Counted from the stretch's first letter, positions 9,369 through 18,030 are shown. The stretch is DNA of 64,000 nt from Amaricoccus sp003258405 (GCF_043226085.1 NZ_CP171225.1:558001-622000); one strand, 5' to 3'. Made by a program: numbers and translations. Notes: generated by a model not told the origin, from the letters alone.

Positions 9369-10799
9369 TCAGCATGGCGCTCCGGGCCAGCTGGCGGCGA
9401 GACGCGCGACCGCCCTCGCGATCTGCGCCTCGTCGAGGGCCGCATAGCCCAGCCGGAACGCCTCGGGCGCCGGAGCTTCCAGCACGAAGCGCGCTCCGGG
9501 GAGCAGCGAGAGGCCCGCCGCCTGCGCCCGTGCTGCCCAGTCCTCCGCCGAGACACCGCCCTGCGCCCGGACCCAGAGCGCGAGCCCGCCCGCCGGCGCA
9601 TCGACCGCGACCCGCGCCCCCAGCTCGGCCGCGAGCCCCGCAAGCAGCAGGTCGCGCCGCGCCCGGTAGACCCGCCGCGCCTTGCGGGCATGACGGCCGA
9701 GCTCGCCGTCGCGGATCAGCTCGGCCAGCGCGTTTTCGAGGGGCGCGTCGCCCTGCCTGTCGATTGCCGCGCGCACCGTCGCCATCCGGCCGAGCAGCGC
9801 GGGCGGCGCGACGGCATAGCCCACCCGGATCCCCGGCGCGAGCAGCTTCGAGAGCGACCCCACATAGACGAGCGGCTGATCGAGGGGCGCGCGCGCCGCC
9901 AGCGGCAGAACCGGCCGCCCCTCGAAACGATAGTCGTGGTCGTAATCATCCTCGATGATCATGAGCCCATGCCTTTGCGCAAGCTCCAGCAGCTGAAGCC
10001 GCCGGGCCGCGCCCATGGTCACCGTGGTCGGATACTGGTGATGGGGGGTCACATAGACCGCGCGGACCCGCAGGCCCGTATCGAGCGCCTGCGCCAGCGC
10101 CGCGGCATCGAGGCCGCCCGCGTCGATCGGAAAGCCGCGCACCACCGCTCCCGCGGCCCGGAACGCCTCCCAGGCCAATGGATAGCCTGGCTCCTCGACC
10201 GCAACGAGATCGCCCGGTGCGAGGGCGGCCCGCGCGGCGAGAAAGAGTGCCATCTGGCTGCCGCGGGTCACGAGGATCCGCCCCGGATCGGCCACCACGC
10301 CGCGGCTTACCGCGAGGTGCGCCGAAAGTGCCGCCCGCAGCCCAGCAGAGCCGCGCGCATCGCCATAGTCGCTCCCCGCCCGGAACCCGGGGGCGCACAG
10401 CGCCCGGCGGAAGGCCCGCGCCAGCGCCCGGTCGGGCATCAGCCGCGGATCCGGCGCGCCGTCAGAAAACGCGAGCGCTCCGGGCGCGGGCCCCTCAACC
10501 ACCGCGCCACCCTCCACCTCGGGCTGCGGCAGCAGCACCGCCTCGGGCAGATCGCCGGCAACGAAGGTGCCACGCGAGGGGTGGGCCTCGAGCCAGCCCT
10601 GGGTCAGCAGCTCCTGATAGGCGGCATCGACCGTATTGCGGTGCACCGAGAGCGCGCGCGCCAGACGCCTGGTGCCGGGGAGCCGCGCGCCGGGTGCGAG
10701 CCGGCCCCGGGTGATGTCGCGCACGATCGCGTCCGCAATTGCCTGGAAGACCGGCCCCGGGTGGCCCGGATCGAGCTCGAGTTCCTCCGCCGTACGCAT
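9369..10799 (-). CDS. MocR-type regulator (GntR helix-turn-helix fused to aminotransferase-like domain)
   Basis: 476 residues. A GntR winged helix at about 12-85 has the RLPGTRRLARALSVHRNTVD recognition region. A fold-type-I aminotransferase-like domain occupies about 105-476, with the PLP lysine K318 in YVGSLSKLLAPG. The subgroup includes PdxR, TauR and GabR. Because it is divergent from an MOSC gene and pdxY, a PdxR-like role in vitamin B6 salvage is likely. A TauR role for the nearby aminotransferase is the alternative, but tpa already has its own divergent regulator. Confidence 0.88.
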   Translation of the reverse strand: MRTAEELELDPGHPGPVFQAIADAIVRDITRGRLAPGARLPGTRRLARALSVHRNTVDAAYQELLTQGWLEAHPSRGTFVAGDLPEAVLLPQPEVEGGAVVEGPAPGALAFSDGAPDPRLMPDRALARAFRRALCAPGFRAGSDYGDARGSAGLRAALSAHLAVSRGVVADPGRILVTRGSQMALFLAARAALAPGDLVAVEEPGYPLAWEAFRAAGAVVRGFPIDAGGLDAAALAQALDTGLRVRAVYVTPHHQYPTTVTMGAARRLQLLELAQRHGLMIIEDDYDHDYRFEGRPVLPLAARAPLDQPLVYVGSLSKLLAPGIRVGYAVAPPALLGRMATVRAAIDRQGDAPLENALAELIRDGELGRHARKARRVYRARRDLLLAGLAAELGARVAVDAPAGGLALWVRAQGGVSAEDWAARAQAAGLSLLPGARFVLEAPAPEAFRLGYAALDEAQIARAVARLAASWPGAPC

Positions 10800-10973
10800 G
10801 GGCCCTCCCTGACCGGCCTAGCCGGAATTGCAAAACCGGATCTTTTTCCTAGGCCGTTTCTTTGCGACACGGCGCGCGAGACGCAAGACCGAAAGACCCG
10901 CCGCCATGCCCTTTGCCGCTAGACCCTCCCTGCACCGCAAGACCACCGGCCTCCGCTCGCGCGGGACGCGGCC

Positions 10974-11654
10974 ATGAGCGGCGTCATCCTTCTTGCCGGC
11001 CGCGTCGCAGCCCTTGACGACAGCGGCCGGACGAGCGCCATCGCCAAACAACCGGTGTCCGGCCCGCAGCGGTTGGGCCCCGAGGGGCTCGCCACTGACG
11101 AGCAGGCCGACCGGCGGGTTCACGGTGGCCCGGAAAAGGCGATACACCACTATCCGGCCGAGCATTACCCGCTCTGGCAGGACGATCTCGGGCCGCTGCC
11201 GCTGCTGGACCGGCCCGGCGCCTTTGGCGAGAACATCGCTGCCGCGGGCTTCACCGAGCGCGATGTCGCGGTCGGTGACATCTTCAGCCTCGGCACCGCG
11301 CTGCTCCAGGTCTCGCAGGGCCGCCAGCCCTGCTGGAAGCTCAACCACCGCTTCGGCCTTGCCGACATGGCCCGACGCGTACAGGCCACGGGCCGCACCG
11401 GATGGTATTATCGGGTGCTCCGGCCCGGTGTCGTCGAGCCTGGCGATCCGCTCGAGCGGATCGACCGGTCTGAGCCCGAATGGACCTTGCACCGGCTCTG
11501 GACCGCGCTCTACGTCGAGCGGATGAACCTCGACGAACTCCGCGCCATCGCAGAGCTCGACTTCCTCGCCGAGGGCTGGCGCCGCCACGCCGCCCGCCGC
11601 GTCGCGAGCGGCAAGGTCGAGGACTGGAGCAAGCGGCTCGAGGGCTCGTCATGA
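10974..11654 (+). CDS. MOSC domain protein (YiiM-like)
   Basis: 226 residues with a MOSC beta-barrel at about 30-165, including HGGPEKAIHHYPAEHY, GAFGENIAAAG and the conserved cysteine in QGRQPCWKLN. YiiM relatives reduce N-hydroxylated compounds using molybdenum cofactor, but the natural substrate is generally unknown. Its stop overlaps the pdxY start (ATGA at 11651-11654), so the two are translated together and may share control by the divergent MocR regulator. Confidence 0.87.
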   Translation: MSGVILLAGRVAALDDSGRTSAIAKQPVSGPQRLGPEGLATDEQADRRVHGGPEKAIHHYPAEHYPLWQDDLGPLPLLDRPGAFGENIAAAGFTERDVAVGDIFSLGTALLQVSQGRQPCWKLNHRFGLADMARRVQATGRTGWYYRVLRPGVVEPGDPLERIDRSEPEWTLHRLWTALYVERMNLDELRAIAELDFLAEGWRRHAARRVASGKVEDWSKRLEGSS

Positions 11655-12517
11655 CCCGTCCGCCGCTCGTCATCTCGATCCAGAGCCAGGTGGTCTTCGG
11701 CCATGTCGGCAATTCGGCGGCGGTCTTCCCGATGCAGGCCGCGGGCCTCGAGGTCGCCGCCATCCCGACGGTGATCTTTTCCAACACGCCGGACTATCCC
11801 ACCCTGCGCGGCCGCCCGCTGCCGGCCGATTTCTTTGGCGAGTTGCTACTCGGTGCCGAGGAGCGCGGCCTGCCCGGCCGCGCGGCCTATATCGTCACCG
11901 GCTATATCGGCTCGGTCGAGGTCGTCCTGCAACTGGCGGCGTTCATCGCCCGCGCCCGCGCGGCAAACCCGGCGCTCACCTATATCTGCGATCCGGTGAT
12001 CGGCGATGCCGGGCCCGGCCTCTACGTGCCCGAAGCCGTGGCCACCGCGCTGCGCGAGCATCTGCTGCCGCTTGCCGATCTCGCAACGCCCAACCCGTTC
12101 GAGCTCGGCTGGTTCACCGGCACGCAGATCCGCACCCTCGGGGATCTCGAGCGTGCCGCAGGCGCGCTCTCTCTCGCGCCTGGCGGGCGGCTCATCGCGA
12201 CCGGTTGCGCGCTCGAGGATACGACCCCCGGCACGATCGAGAGCGTGATCCTCGGGCCGGAGGCGCCGATGCGCCACCCGACGCCACATCTGCCCGTGGC
12301 GATACCGGGCACCGGCGATCTCTATGCGGGGCTCGTCACCGCCGCGCTCGGCCGCGGCCTCACACTGCCCGCGGCGGTGGATGCGGCCCAGAGCCTCACC
12401 GGCATGGCGCTTGCCCGCGCCGCGGCCCTGGGCGCCCGGGAGATCGTCCTCAGCGATCCGGACTTCCGCGAGGCTCTGCTGACCCTGCGCCCGCCACCTC
12501 AGGGCCACGCCACCTGA
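11651..12517 (+). CDS. pdxY: Pyridoxal kinase
   Basis: 288 residues of the ribokinase-like pyridoxal kinase family. It phosphorylates pyridoxal to pyridoxal 5-phosphate. The N-terminal ISIQSQVVFGHVGNSAAVFP and the central DPVIGDAGPGLYVPE are family hallmarks, and the anion-hole/catalytic aspartate is in IPGTGDLYAG. It overlaps the MOSC gene by 4 bp. It supplies the cofactor needed by the several PLP enzymes encoded nearby. Confidence 0.93.
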   Translation: MTRPPLVISIQSQVVFGHVGNSAAVFPMQAAGLEVAAIPTVIFSNTPDYPTLRGRPLPADFFGELLLGAEERGLPGRAAYIVTGYIGSVEVVLQLAAFIARARAANPALTYICDPVIGDAGPGLYVPEAVATALREHLLPLADLATPNPFELGWFTGTQIRTLGDLERAAGALSLAPGGRLIATGCALEDTTPGTIESVILGPEAPMRHPTPHLPVAIPGTGDLYAGLVTAALGRGLTLPAAVDAAQSLTGMALARAAALGAREIVLSDPDFREALLTLRPPPQGHAT

Positions 12518-12664
12518 TTTGCAGGACTCCGGCCCCGCCTCTCTTCGGACCTCAAGGACACGCCGCGATGACAGCGTGCACAAACCTTATGCTGGACATC
12601 AGACCATCATAGGGTGATGCAATGAACCTCCCAACAGGAACCCGACGGCAAGGCCAGGCACGAG

Positions 12665-14350
12665 ATGACCCTCTTCGAAAAATATATCCGCTTCTCCACC
12701 CTCGCGCTCGTCACGCTGCTTGCGCTGCTCAGCCTCATCCTGGCCGCGACCTGGTCGGCCTGGATGCTGATACCCGCGCTGATCTTTGCCGGCCTTGCGC
12801 TGGTGGGCGTGAAGGATATCTTCCAGACCAGCCACTCCATCCTGCGCAACTACCCCGTGCTCGGCCACCTGCGCTTCATGTTCGAGGACGTCCGGCCCGA
12901 GCTGCGGCAGTATTTCTTCGAATCCGACAAGGACGAGGAGCCCTTCAGCCGCGAGACCCGCAGCCTCGTCTACCAGCGCGCCAAGGGCATCGAGGACAAG
13001 CGCCCCTTCGGCACCACGGAAAGCGTCTACCAGCCCGGCTATTCCTGGCTCACTCACTCGATCGTGCCGAATGTCATCACCGACAGCGATTTCCGTGTGC
13101 GCGTCGGTGGCCCGGACTGCACGCAGCCCTATGACGTCTCGCTCCTCAACATCTCGGCCATGAGCTTTGGCGCGCTTTCCGCCAACGCCATCCTCGCGCT
13201 CAACGCCGGCGCCAAGAAGGGCGGCTTTGCCCATGACACTGGCGAGGGTGGCATCAGCCGCTACCACCGCCAGGCGGGTGGCGATCTCGTCTACCAGGTC
13301 GCGTCGGGCTATTTCGGCTGCCGCACGCCGGAGGGCCAGTTCTGCCCCGAGCGCTTTGCCGAACAGGCGAAGGATCCGCAGATCAAGATGATCGAGCTCA
13401 AGCTCAGCCAAGGCGCGAAACCTGGCCATGGCGGCATGCTGCCCGCTGCCAAGATCTCCCATGAGATCGCCGAGGCCCGCGGCATCCCGATGGGCGTCGA
13501 CTGCATCTCGCCCGCGCGGCACTCTACCTTCTCCACGCCGATCGAGCTCATGGAATTCATCGCCCGCCTCAGGGAGCTCGCGCAGGGCAAGCCGGTGGGC
13601 TTCAAGCTCTGCATCGGCCACCGGCGCGAATTCATGTGCATCGTCAAGGCGATGCTCGAAACCGGCGTCACACCCGATTTCATCATCGTCGACGGCAAGG
13701 AGGGTGGCACCGGCTCGGCCCCGCTCGAGTTCGCCAACCGCGTCGGCATGCCGATGCTCGAAGGCCTCCACTTCGTCCACAACACGCTCCGCGGCGCCGG
13801 CCTGCGCGACAAGATCAAGATCTGCGCGGCGGGCAAGATCACTTCGGCCTATCACATGGCCCGCGCCCTCGCCCTCGGGGCGGACTGGTGCAACTCTGCC
13901 CGCGGCTTCATGTTCGCCGTCGGCTGCATCCAGGCCCAGGCCTGCCACACCAACAAGTGCCCGGTCGGCATCACGACCCAGGACAAGCAGCGCCAGCGCG
14001 CCCTCGACGTGCCCGACAAGAGCGAGCGCGTCTACCGCTTCCACAAGAACACGCTCCATGCGCTGGGCGAGATCGCGGGCGCGGCCGGGCTCAAGCACCC
14101 GATCGACTTCATGCCCTACCATTTCATGTTCCGGAACAAGGGCGCGGAGTTCCTCGACGGGAACGAGGCCTATCCCTATCTGCCCGTGGGCTTTCTCATC
14201 GCCGACCAGGAGATCGAGGAGCTGCGCGAATGGCACCGCCGGTGGGACCGCGCCTCGGCGGCAAGCTTCTCGCCCTCCGAGATCCCGCACGGGCCGTTCC
14301 TTACGCCGGTCGCGCGCCACTCTCACGCCCCGGTTCCGATGCCCTCCTGA
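12665..14350 (+). CDS. FMN-binding glutamate-synthase-domain protein with N-terminal membrane anchor
   Basis: 561 residues. Two hydrophobic segments (about 10-28 and 34-48) are followed by a GltB-type FMN barrel (about 130-500). The motif CIQAQACHTNKCP provides the three cysteines for a 3Fe-4S cluster, and LSQGAKPGHGGMLPAAKI is the FMN/2-oxoglutarate region. It lacks the glutaminase domain of true GltB, so it is a stand-alone synthase-like oxidoreductase of the YerD type with unestablished physiological substrate. It stands alone between pdxY and a cupin gene. Confidence 0.88.
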   Translation: MTLFEKYIRFSTLALVTLLALLSLILAATWSAWMLIPALIFAGLALVGVKDIFQTSHSILRNYPVLGHLRFMFEDVRPELRQYFFESDKDEEPFSRETRSLVYQRAKGIEDKRPFGTTESVYQPGYSWLTHSIVPNVITDSDFRVRVGGPDCTQPYDVSLLNISAMSFGALSANAILALNAGAKKGGFAHDTGEGGISRYHRQAGGDLVYQVASGYFGCRTPEGQFCPERFAEQAKDPQIKMIELKLSQGAKPGHGGMLPAAKISHEIAEARGIPMGVDCISPARHSTFSTPIELMEFIARLRELAQGKPVGFKLCIGHRREFMCIVKAMLETGVTPDFIIVDGKEGGTGSAPLEFANRVGMPMLEGLHFVHNTLRGAGLRDKIKICAAGKITSAYHMARALALGADWCNSARGFMFAVGCIQAQACHTNKCPVGITTQDKQRQRALDVPDKSERVYRFHKNTLHALGEIAGAAGLKHPIDFMPYHFMFRNKGAEFLDGNEAYPYLPVGFLIADQEIEELREWHRRWDRASAASFSPSEIPHGPFLTPVARHSHAPVPMPS

Positions 14351-14492
14351 CCCGCAGAGGGAGCCCCGCGCTCCGGCGCGGGCTCCCGGCGACCTGCCCC
14401 CCCGATGAGCTTTCCTCGCCCCGTGCTGAGGGCAATTCAGTTGCCCCGCGCGGCGCGGCGCGCTTTCCTGCGCCTCGAGGAGGACCCCCGCC

Positions 14493-15005
14493 ATGCCCCA
14501 GACACCCCTGGCCGAGCCCGTCGTCCGGCTCGCAAGCCTTGCGCTTCACCCACAGACCCATGGCAGCCGCTTTGCCGCTGCCATGGCCGCAGTTGCCGCC
14601 CCCCGGGGCGCGCGCGGCCTCGGGGCCCGGCTCGTCGAGGTAGCCCCCGGCAAGGCCGCCTGGCCCTTCCACTGCCACCACGCCAATGACGAGATGTTCG
14701 TGATCCTCGACGGCAGCGGAACTCTGCGCTTCGGTCCCCGCGTCTTCCCGGTCGCAGCAGGCGATGCGATCGTCTGTCCGGCGGGCGGCCCGGAAACCGC
14801 GCACCAGCTCATAGCCGGCGCAGCCAGCCCGCTCCGCTATCTCGCCATCAGCACCATGCGCGAGCCCGAGGTGATGGAATACCCCGACAGCGGCAAGCTG
14901 ACCGTCCTTGCCGGCGCCGCGCCTGGTGGCGAGAAGGCCGCGCGCCGGGTCGCCGCCTCGTTCCGCACGGAGGACGCGGTCGACTATTGGGATGGCGAGG
15001 ACTGA
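14493..15005 (+). CDS. Cupin-domain protein
   Basis: 170 residues with one cupin barrel (about 45-130). The metal-ligand cluster reads PFHCHHANDEMFVILDGSG, followed by the second motif PAGGPETAHQLIAG. The specific function is unknown. It ends 4 bp before the next gene and is probably co-transcribed with it. Confidence 0.85.
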   Translation: MPQTPLAEPVVRLASLALHPQTHGSRFAAAMAAVAAPRGARGLGARLVEVAPGKAAWPFHCHHANDEMFVILDGSGTLRFGPRVFPVAAGDAIVCPAGGPETAHQLIAGAASPLRYLAISTMREPEVMEYPDSGKLTVLAGAAPGGEKAARRVAASFRTEDAVDYWDGED

Positions 15006-15009
15006 GCCC

Positions 15010-15621
15010 ATGCCTGCAGACCCCGCGCTCATCGAATTCTGGTTCGACTTCTCCTCCGGGTATGCCTTCTTCGCCGCCGCGCGCATCACCGCGCTCGCCA
15101 AACGGACCGGCCGGGCCGTGCTCTGGCGGCCCTACATGCTCGGCACCGCATTCGCCGTCACCGGCGCGCGCGGGCTCTCGGCCACCCCCCTCAAGCGCGA
15201 CTACGCCCGCCGCGACTGGGCCCGCATCGCCCGTGCCGAGGGGCTCGACTTCAGGCTCCCCGAAGGCCATCCGCGCATCGCGCTGGCCGCCACGCGCGCC
15301 TTCTACTGGATCGAGGCCGAAGCCCCGGAGCGCGCGCCCGCCTTCGCCGCCCGCGTCTTTGCAGAATACTACGGCCCCGGCCTCGACACGTCCCGTATCG
15401 AGGAGGTCGCCCGCCTCGCCCCACCTCTCGGCCTCTCGGGCGAGGCGCTGATCGAGGGTGCCCAAAGCCTCGCGATCCGCGAACGCACCCGGACGGTCGG
15501 CGAGGCCGCGGTCGGCCGCGGCATCTTCGGCTCGCCCTTCTTTGTCGCCGATGGCGAGCCCTTCTGGGGCTGGGACCGGATGCCCATGCTCGAGGACTGG
15601 CTCACCCGCGGCGGTTGGTGA
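15010..15621 (+). CDS. 2-hydroxychromene-2-carboxylate isomerase-like protein (DsbA fold)
   Basis: 203 residues of the DsbA-like kappa-GST/HCCA isomerase family. It begins IEFWFDFSSGYAFFAAAR and ends with the FGSPFFVADGEPFWGWDRM block. HCCA isomerases use glutathione in naphthalene degradation, but many relatives occur outside such pathways and no ring-degradation genes are nearby, so the substrate is unknown. ATG 15010 is chosen because GCGAGGA lies just upstream; ATG 14992 is possible but overlaps the cupin stop. Confidence 0.87.
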   Translation: MPADPALIEFWFDFSSGYAFFAAARITALAKRTGRAVLWRPYMLGTAFAVTGARGLSATPLKRDYARRDWARIARAEGLDFRLPEGHPRIALAATRAFYWIEAEAPERAPAFAARVFAEYYGPGLDTSRIEEVARLAPPLGLSGEALIEGAQSLAIRERTRTVGEAAVGRGIFGSPFFVADGEPFWGWDRMPMLEDWLTRGGW

Positions 15622-15679
15622 GACGCCCCCCCGCAGAAAAAGGATGACAGGCCGCGCGGAATCGCGTATCCGGTCGCGC

Positions 15680-15754
15680 ATGTCACAGATCTTCACCTAT
15701 GCTGCATCCTTTTATTGGTTCCGCCACACCCGGCGGGCTGGGGTTGCTGTCTAG
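15680..15754 (+). CDS. Aromatic leader peptide of the DAHP synthase gene
   Basis: A 24-codon ORF, too short for ordinary gene calling, encoding a peptide with Phe5, Tyr7, Phe11, Tyr12, Trp13 and Phe14. The run FYWF covers all three aromatic amino acids at a dense ribosome-stall site (15710-15721). It ends 97 bp before the DAHP synthase start and is followed by a rho-independent terminator, the layout of a transcription attenuator. The ribosome-binding site is weak. An ATGACA / TATCCG pair at 15644 and 15667 (17-bp spacer) would put transcription start at or next to its ATG, so translation could be leaderless. Confidence 0.83.
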   Translation: MSQIFTYAASFYWFRHTRRAGVAV

Positions 15755-15830
15755 GCGAAGAAACGCGACGACACCGATCCAACAAACCGCCGGTCCGACC
15801 GGCGGTTTTTGTTTCGGACCCGGTCGGACC
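15721..15830 (+). promoter_or_regulatory. Aromatic-amino-acid attenuator: alternating hairpins
   Basis: Segment 1 CCGCC (15721-15725) can pair with GGCGG (15732-15736). The overlapping segment 2 CCGGCGG (15730-15736) is perfectly complementary to CCGCCGG (15787-15793), the 5-prime arm of the terminator. Stalling on the FYWF codons would mask segment 1, free segment 2 and break the terminator. A further 11-base perfect pairing, 15792-15802 with 15820-15830, also competes with the terminator and ends just before the Shine-Dalgarno. Confidence 0.78.
15784..15814 (+). terminator. Rho-independent terminator of the attenuator
   Basis: AAACCGCCGGT (15784-15794), loop CCG, ACCGGCGGTTT (15798-15808): an 11-bp perfect stem running into TTTTTGTTT. 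It is 29 bp after the leader-peptide stop and 38 bp before the DAHP synthase start. Confidence 0.88.
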
Positions 15831-15851
15831 TCCCCCAAGGAGAGAAGACCC

Positions 15852-16913
15852 ATGCTTGCCCCCACCGAAGACCTCCGCATCGCCGAGCTGAGACCGATGC
15901 CCGCGCCCGCCGACGTCATCCGCGAGATCCCGCGCGATGCCGCCGCGACCGACACGACGCTTGGTGGCCGTGCCGCGATCCGCGAGATCCTGTCGGGCCG
16001 CGACCGGCGTCTGCTCGTCGTGGTCGGCCCCTGCTCGATCCACGACCCGGAGGCCGCACGCGATTACGCCACCCGCCTTGCCGGAGAGCGCAAGCGCCTC
16101 GCCGGCCAGCTCGAGATCGTGATGCGGGTCTATTTCGAAAAGCCGCGCACCACGGTCGGCTGGAAGGGCCTCGTGATGGATCCGCACCTCGACGGCAGCG
16201 GCCGCATCGAGGAAGGGCTGCGGATTGCGCGCACGCTGCTCATGGATATCAGCCGCATGGGCCTGCCCGCGGGCACCGAATTCCTCGATCCGATCACGCC
16301 GCAGTATTTCTCCGACCTGATCGCCTGGGGCGCAATCGGCGCGCGCACCACCGAGAGTCAGATCCACCGCCAGCTCGCCTCGGGCCTCTCCTGCCCGGTC
16401 GGCTTCAAGAACGGCACGGACGGCGGCGTGAAGGTGGCGCTTGATGCCATGCTCTCGGCGAGCCAGCCACACCACTTCCCGGCGGTGACGAAGGACGGCC
16501 GCGCCGCCATCGCACAAACCACGGGCAATGCCGACTGCCACATCATCCTGCGCGGCGGCCGGACGACCAACTACGGCGCCGAGCATGTCGAGGCGGTTGC
16601 CGTGGCGGCGGCGAAGGCGGGCATCGACCCCGGCATCGTGATCGACGCGAGCCATGCCAACAGCCACAAGGACCCGGAGCGCCAGCGCGATGTGATCGAG
16701 GACATCGCAAGCCAGATCCGCGCCGGCGAGACCCGGATCCGCGGTGCGATGATCGAGAGCAACCTTGTTGCGGGCGCGCAGAAGCTCACGCCCGGCGCGC
16801 CGCTCGCCTATGGCCAGAGCATCACAGACGGCTGCGTGGGCTGGGAAACCACCGTCGAGCTTCTCGAGGCGCTCGCCGGGGCCGCCGCGAGCCGCAGCCG
16901 GGCGGCCGCCTGA
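15852..16913 (+). CDS. aroG: 3-deoxy-7-phosphoheptulonate (DAHP) synthase, class I
   Basis: 353 residues. It condenses phosphoenolpyruvate and erythrose 4-phosphate, the first committed step of the shikimate pathway. GPCSIHDPEAARDYA and the metal/substrate motifs YFEKPRTTVGWKG and DASHANSHK mark the AroF/G/H class. The start ATG 15852 has AAGGAGAGAAG immediately upstream. The frame is open back to an ATG at 15699, but that longer reading would swallow the leader peptide and terminator and is rejected. Control by attenuation in response to Phe, Tyr and Trp is inferred from the upstream elements. Confidence 0.96.
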   Translation: MLAPTEDLRIAELRPMPAPADVIREIPRDAAATDTTLGGRAAIREILSGRDRRLLVVVGPCSIHDPEAARDYATRLAGERKRLAGQLEIVMRVYFEKPRTTVGWKGLVMDPHLDGSGRIEEGLRIARTLLMDISRMGLPAGTEFLDPITPQYFSDLIAWGAIGARTTESQIHRQLASGLSCPVGFKNGTDGGVKVALDAMLSASQPHHFPAVTKDGRAAIAQTTGNADCHIILRGGRTTNYGAEHVEAVAVAAAKAGIDPGIVIDASHANSHKDPERQRDVIEDIASQIRAGETRIRGAMIESNLVAGAQKLTPGAPLAYGQSITDGCVGWETTVELLEALAGAAASRSRAAA

Positions 16914-16917
16914 GGCC

Positions 16918-17853
16918 TCAGACTTCGGCGGCGGGCGGCGCGGGGGTCCTGTCCTCCTGCGCCGCCTCCACCATCCAGCGGGCAAGGTTGCGGATCCGCC
17001 GGTCCGCCGCCATACCCTCCGGGTAGACCAGCCAGTAGGCTCCGCCCGAGGGCACCCGGTGGCCGAGCAGCGGCACGAGCCAGCCGGTCGCCACGTCCTG
17101 CCGGGTAAGTTCGGCAGAGGCCAGCGCCACCCCGGCGCCGTCCATCGCCGCCCTGAGCGCGAGATCGGCCGATTCCATCTCGATCACCGATGCGGGCCGG
17201 ATCGGCCCGCCCGGCAGCGTCGCGTTCCAGCGCGCGAAGTTCTCCCGCCGGTGCCGCGAGAGGAAAAGCGGCATGGCCGCAAGGGCCGCGCGCATCGCCG
17301 CCGCATCGGCCTCGGCCCGGCGCGGTGCCGCGAAGAGCCCGACGGACTCTTCAAAGAGCAGATCTGCCCTGAGCCCGGGCCAGCGCCCCTGCCCGTGCCG
17401 GACTGCCGCGTCAGCCGCCCCCGCGGTCAGATCGACCGCGTCCTGCGTGGTGGAGATCGCCAACTCGAAGCCTGCCCGCTCGAAGGGATAACGCGTGAGC
17501 CGCGGCGAGAACCAGTGCGCGGCGAAAGTCGGCAGCATCGAGAGCCGGAGCGGCCCCTGCCGCCGCGTCTCGCGAAGCGCCTGCACCGCCCCGGCGATGC
17601 GCGTGAAGCCCGCATGGAGATCCGGTGCGAGCTGCCCGCCCGCCTCCGTGAGCTCGAGCCCCCCTGCGCCGCGATGGAGGAGCTTAAGCCCAAGCGCCTC
17701 TTCAAGCCCACGCAGCTGGTGGCTGATGGCCGAAGGCGTCACCCCCAGCTCATCGGCCGCCGCCCTGATCGATCGGTTTCGCGCCGCCGCCTCGAAGGCT
17801 CGCAGTGCGTTGAGCGGCACGGGCAGCCTTGGCGGAGCGGAGGTATCCGGCAT
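16918..17853 (-). CDS. LysR-family regulator (GcvA-like)
   Basis: 311 residues. An N-terminal LysR helix-turn-helix begins PLNALRAFEAAARNRSIRAAADELGVTPSAISHQ, shown here only as its key region near residues 13-47. A substrate-binding domain follows from about 100. The HQLRGLEEALGLKL segment and the late AYWLVYPEG are typical of the GcvA/AmpR branch. The start is ATG at 17853; the much longer open frame to 19002 crosses other genes. It is convergent with DAHP synthase (4-bp gap) and divergent from the SRAP gene, but there is no evidence of which gene it controls. Confidence 0.9.
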   Translation of the reverse strand: MPDTSAPPRLPVPLNALRAFEAAARNRSIRAAADELGVTPSAISHQLRGLEEALGLKLLHRGAGGLELTEAGGQLAPDLHAGFTRIAGAVQALRETRRQGPLRLSMLPTFAAHWFSPRLTRYPFERAGFELAISTTQDAVDLTAGAADAAVRHGQGRWPGLRADLLFEESVGLFAAPRRAEADAAAMRAALAAMPLFLSRHRRENFARWNATLPGGPIRPASVIEMESADLALRAAMDGAGVALASAELTRQDVATGWLVPLLGHRVPSGGAYWLVYPEGMAADRRIRNLARWMVEAAQEDRTPAPPAAEV

Positions 17854-18030
17854 TCTGACAGCAGCCTCTGAAACAATCGGCACCCGCGGCGCGGCACGCC
17901 CAGGAAAACAAGCACGCGCGCCAGCCTTCCCTGCATCCCCGACTTGCCCCCTGAAGGCAATGCCCCGATAACGGGGGCGCAGGGCCAGCGCGCCCATCGC
18001 CCACCCCCGGATGTTCCCGAGACCGAGACG

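Noticed and set aside
12599..14494. 631-codon minus-strand frame opposite the FMN glutamate-synthase-like gene
   Set aside because: Antisense shadow of a gene with intact FMN and 3Fe-4S motifs; no recognisable domain.
15699..15851. Upstream extension of DAHP synthase to ATG 15699
   Set aside because: It would translate the terminator hairpin and part of the leader peptide in another frame; ATG 15852 has an excellent ribosome-binding site and matches family length.
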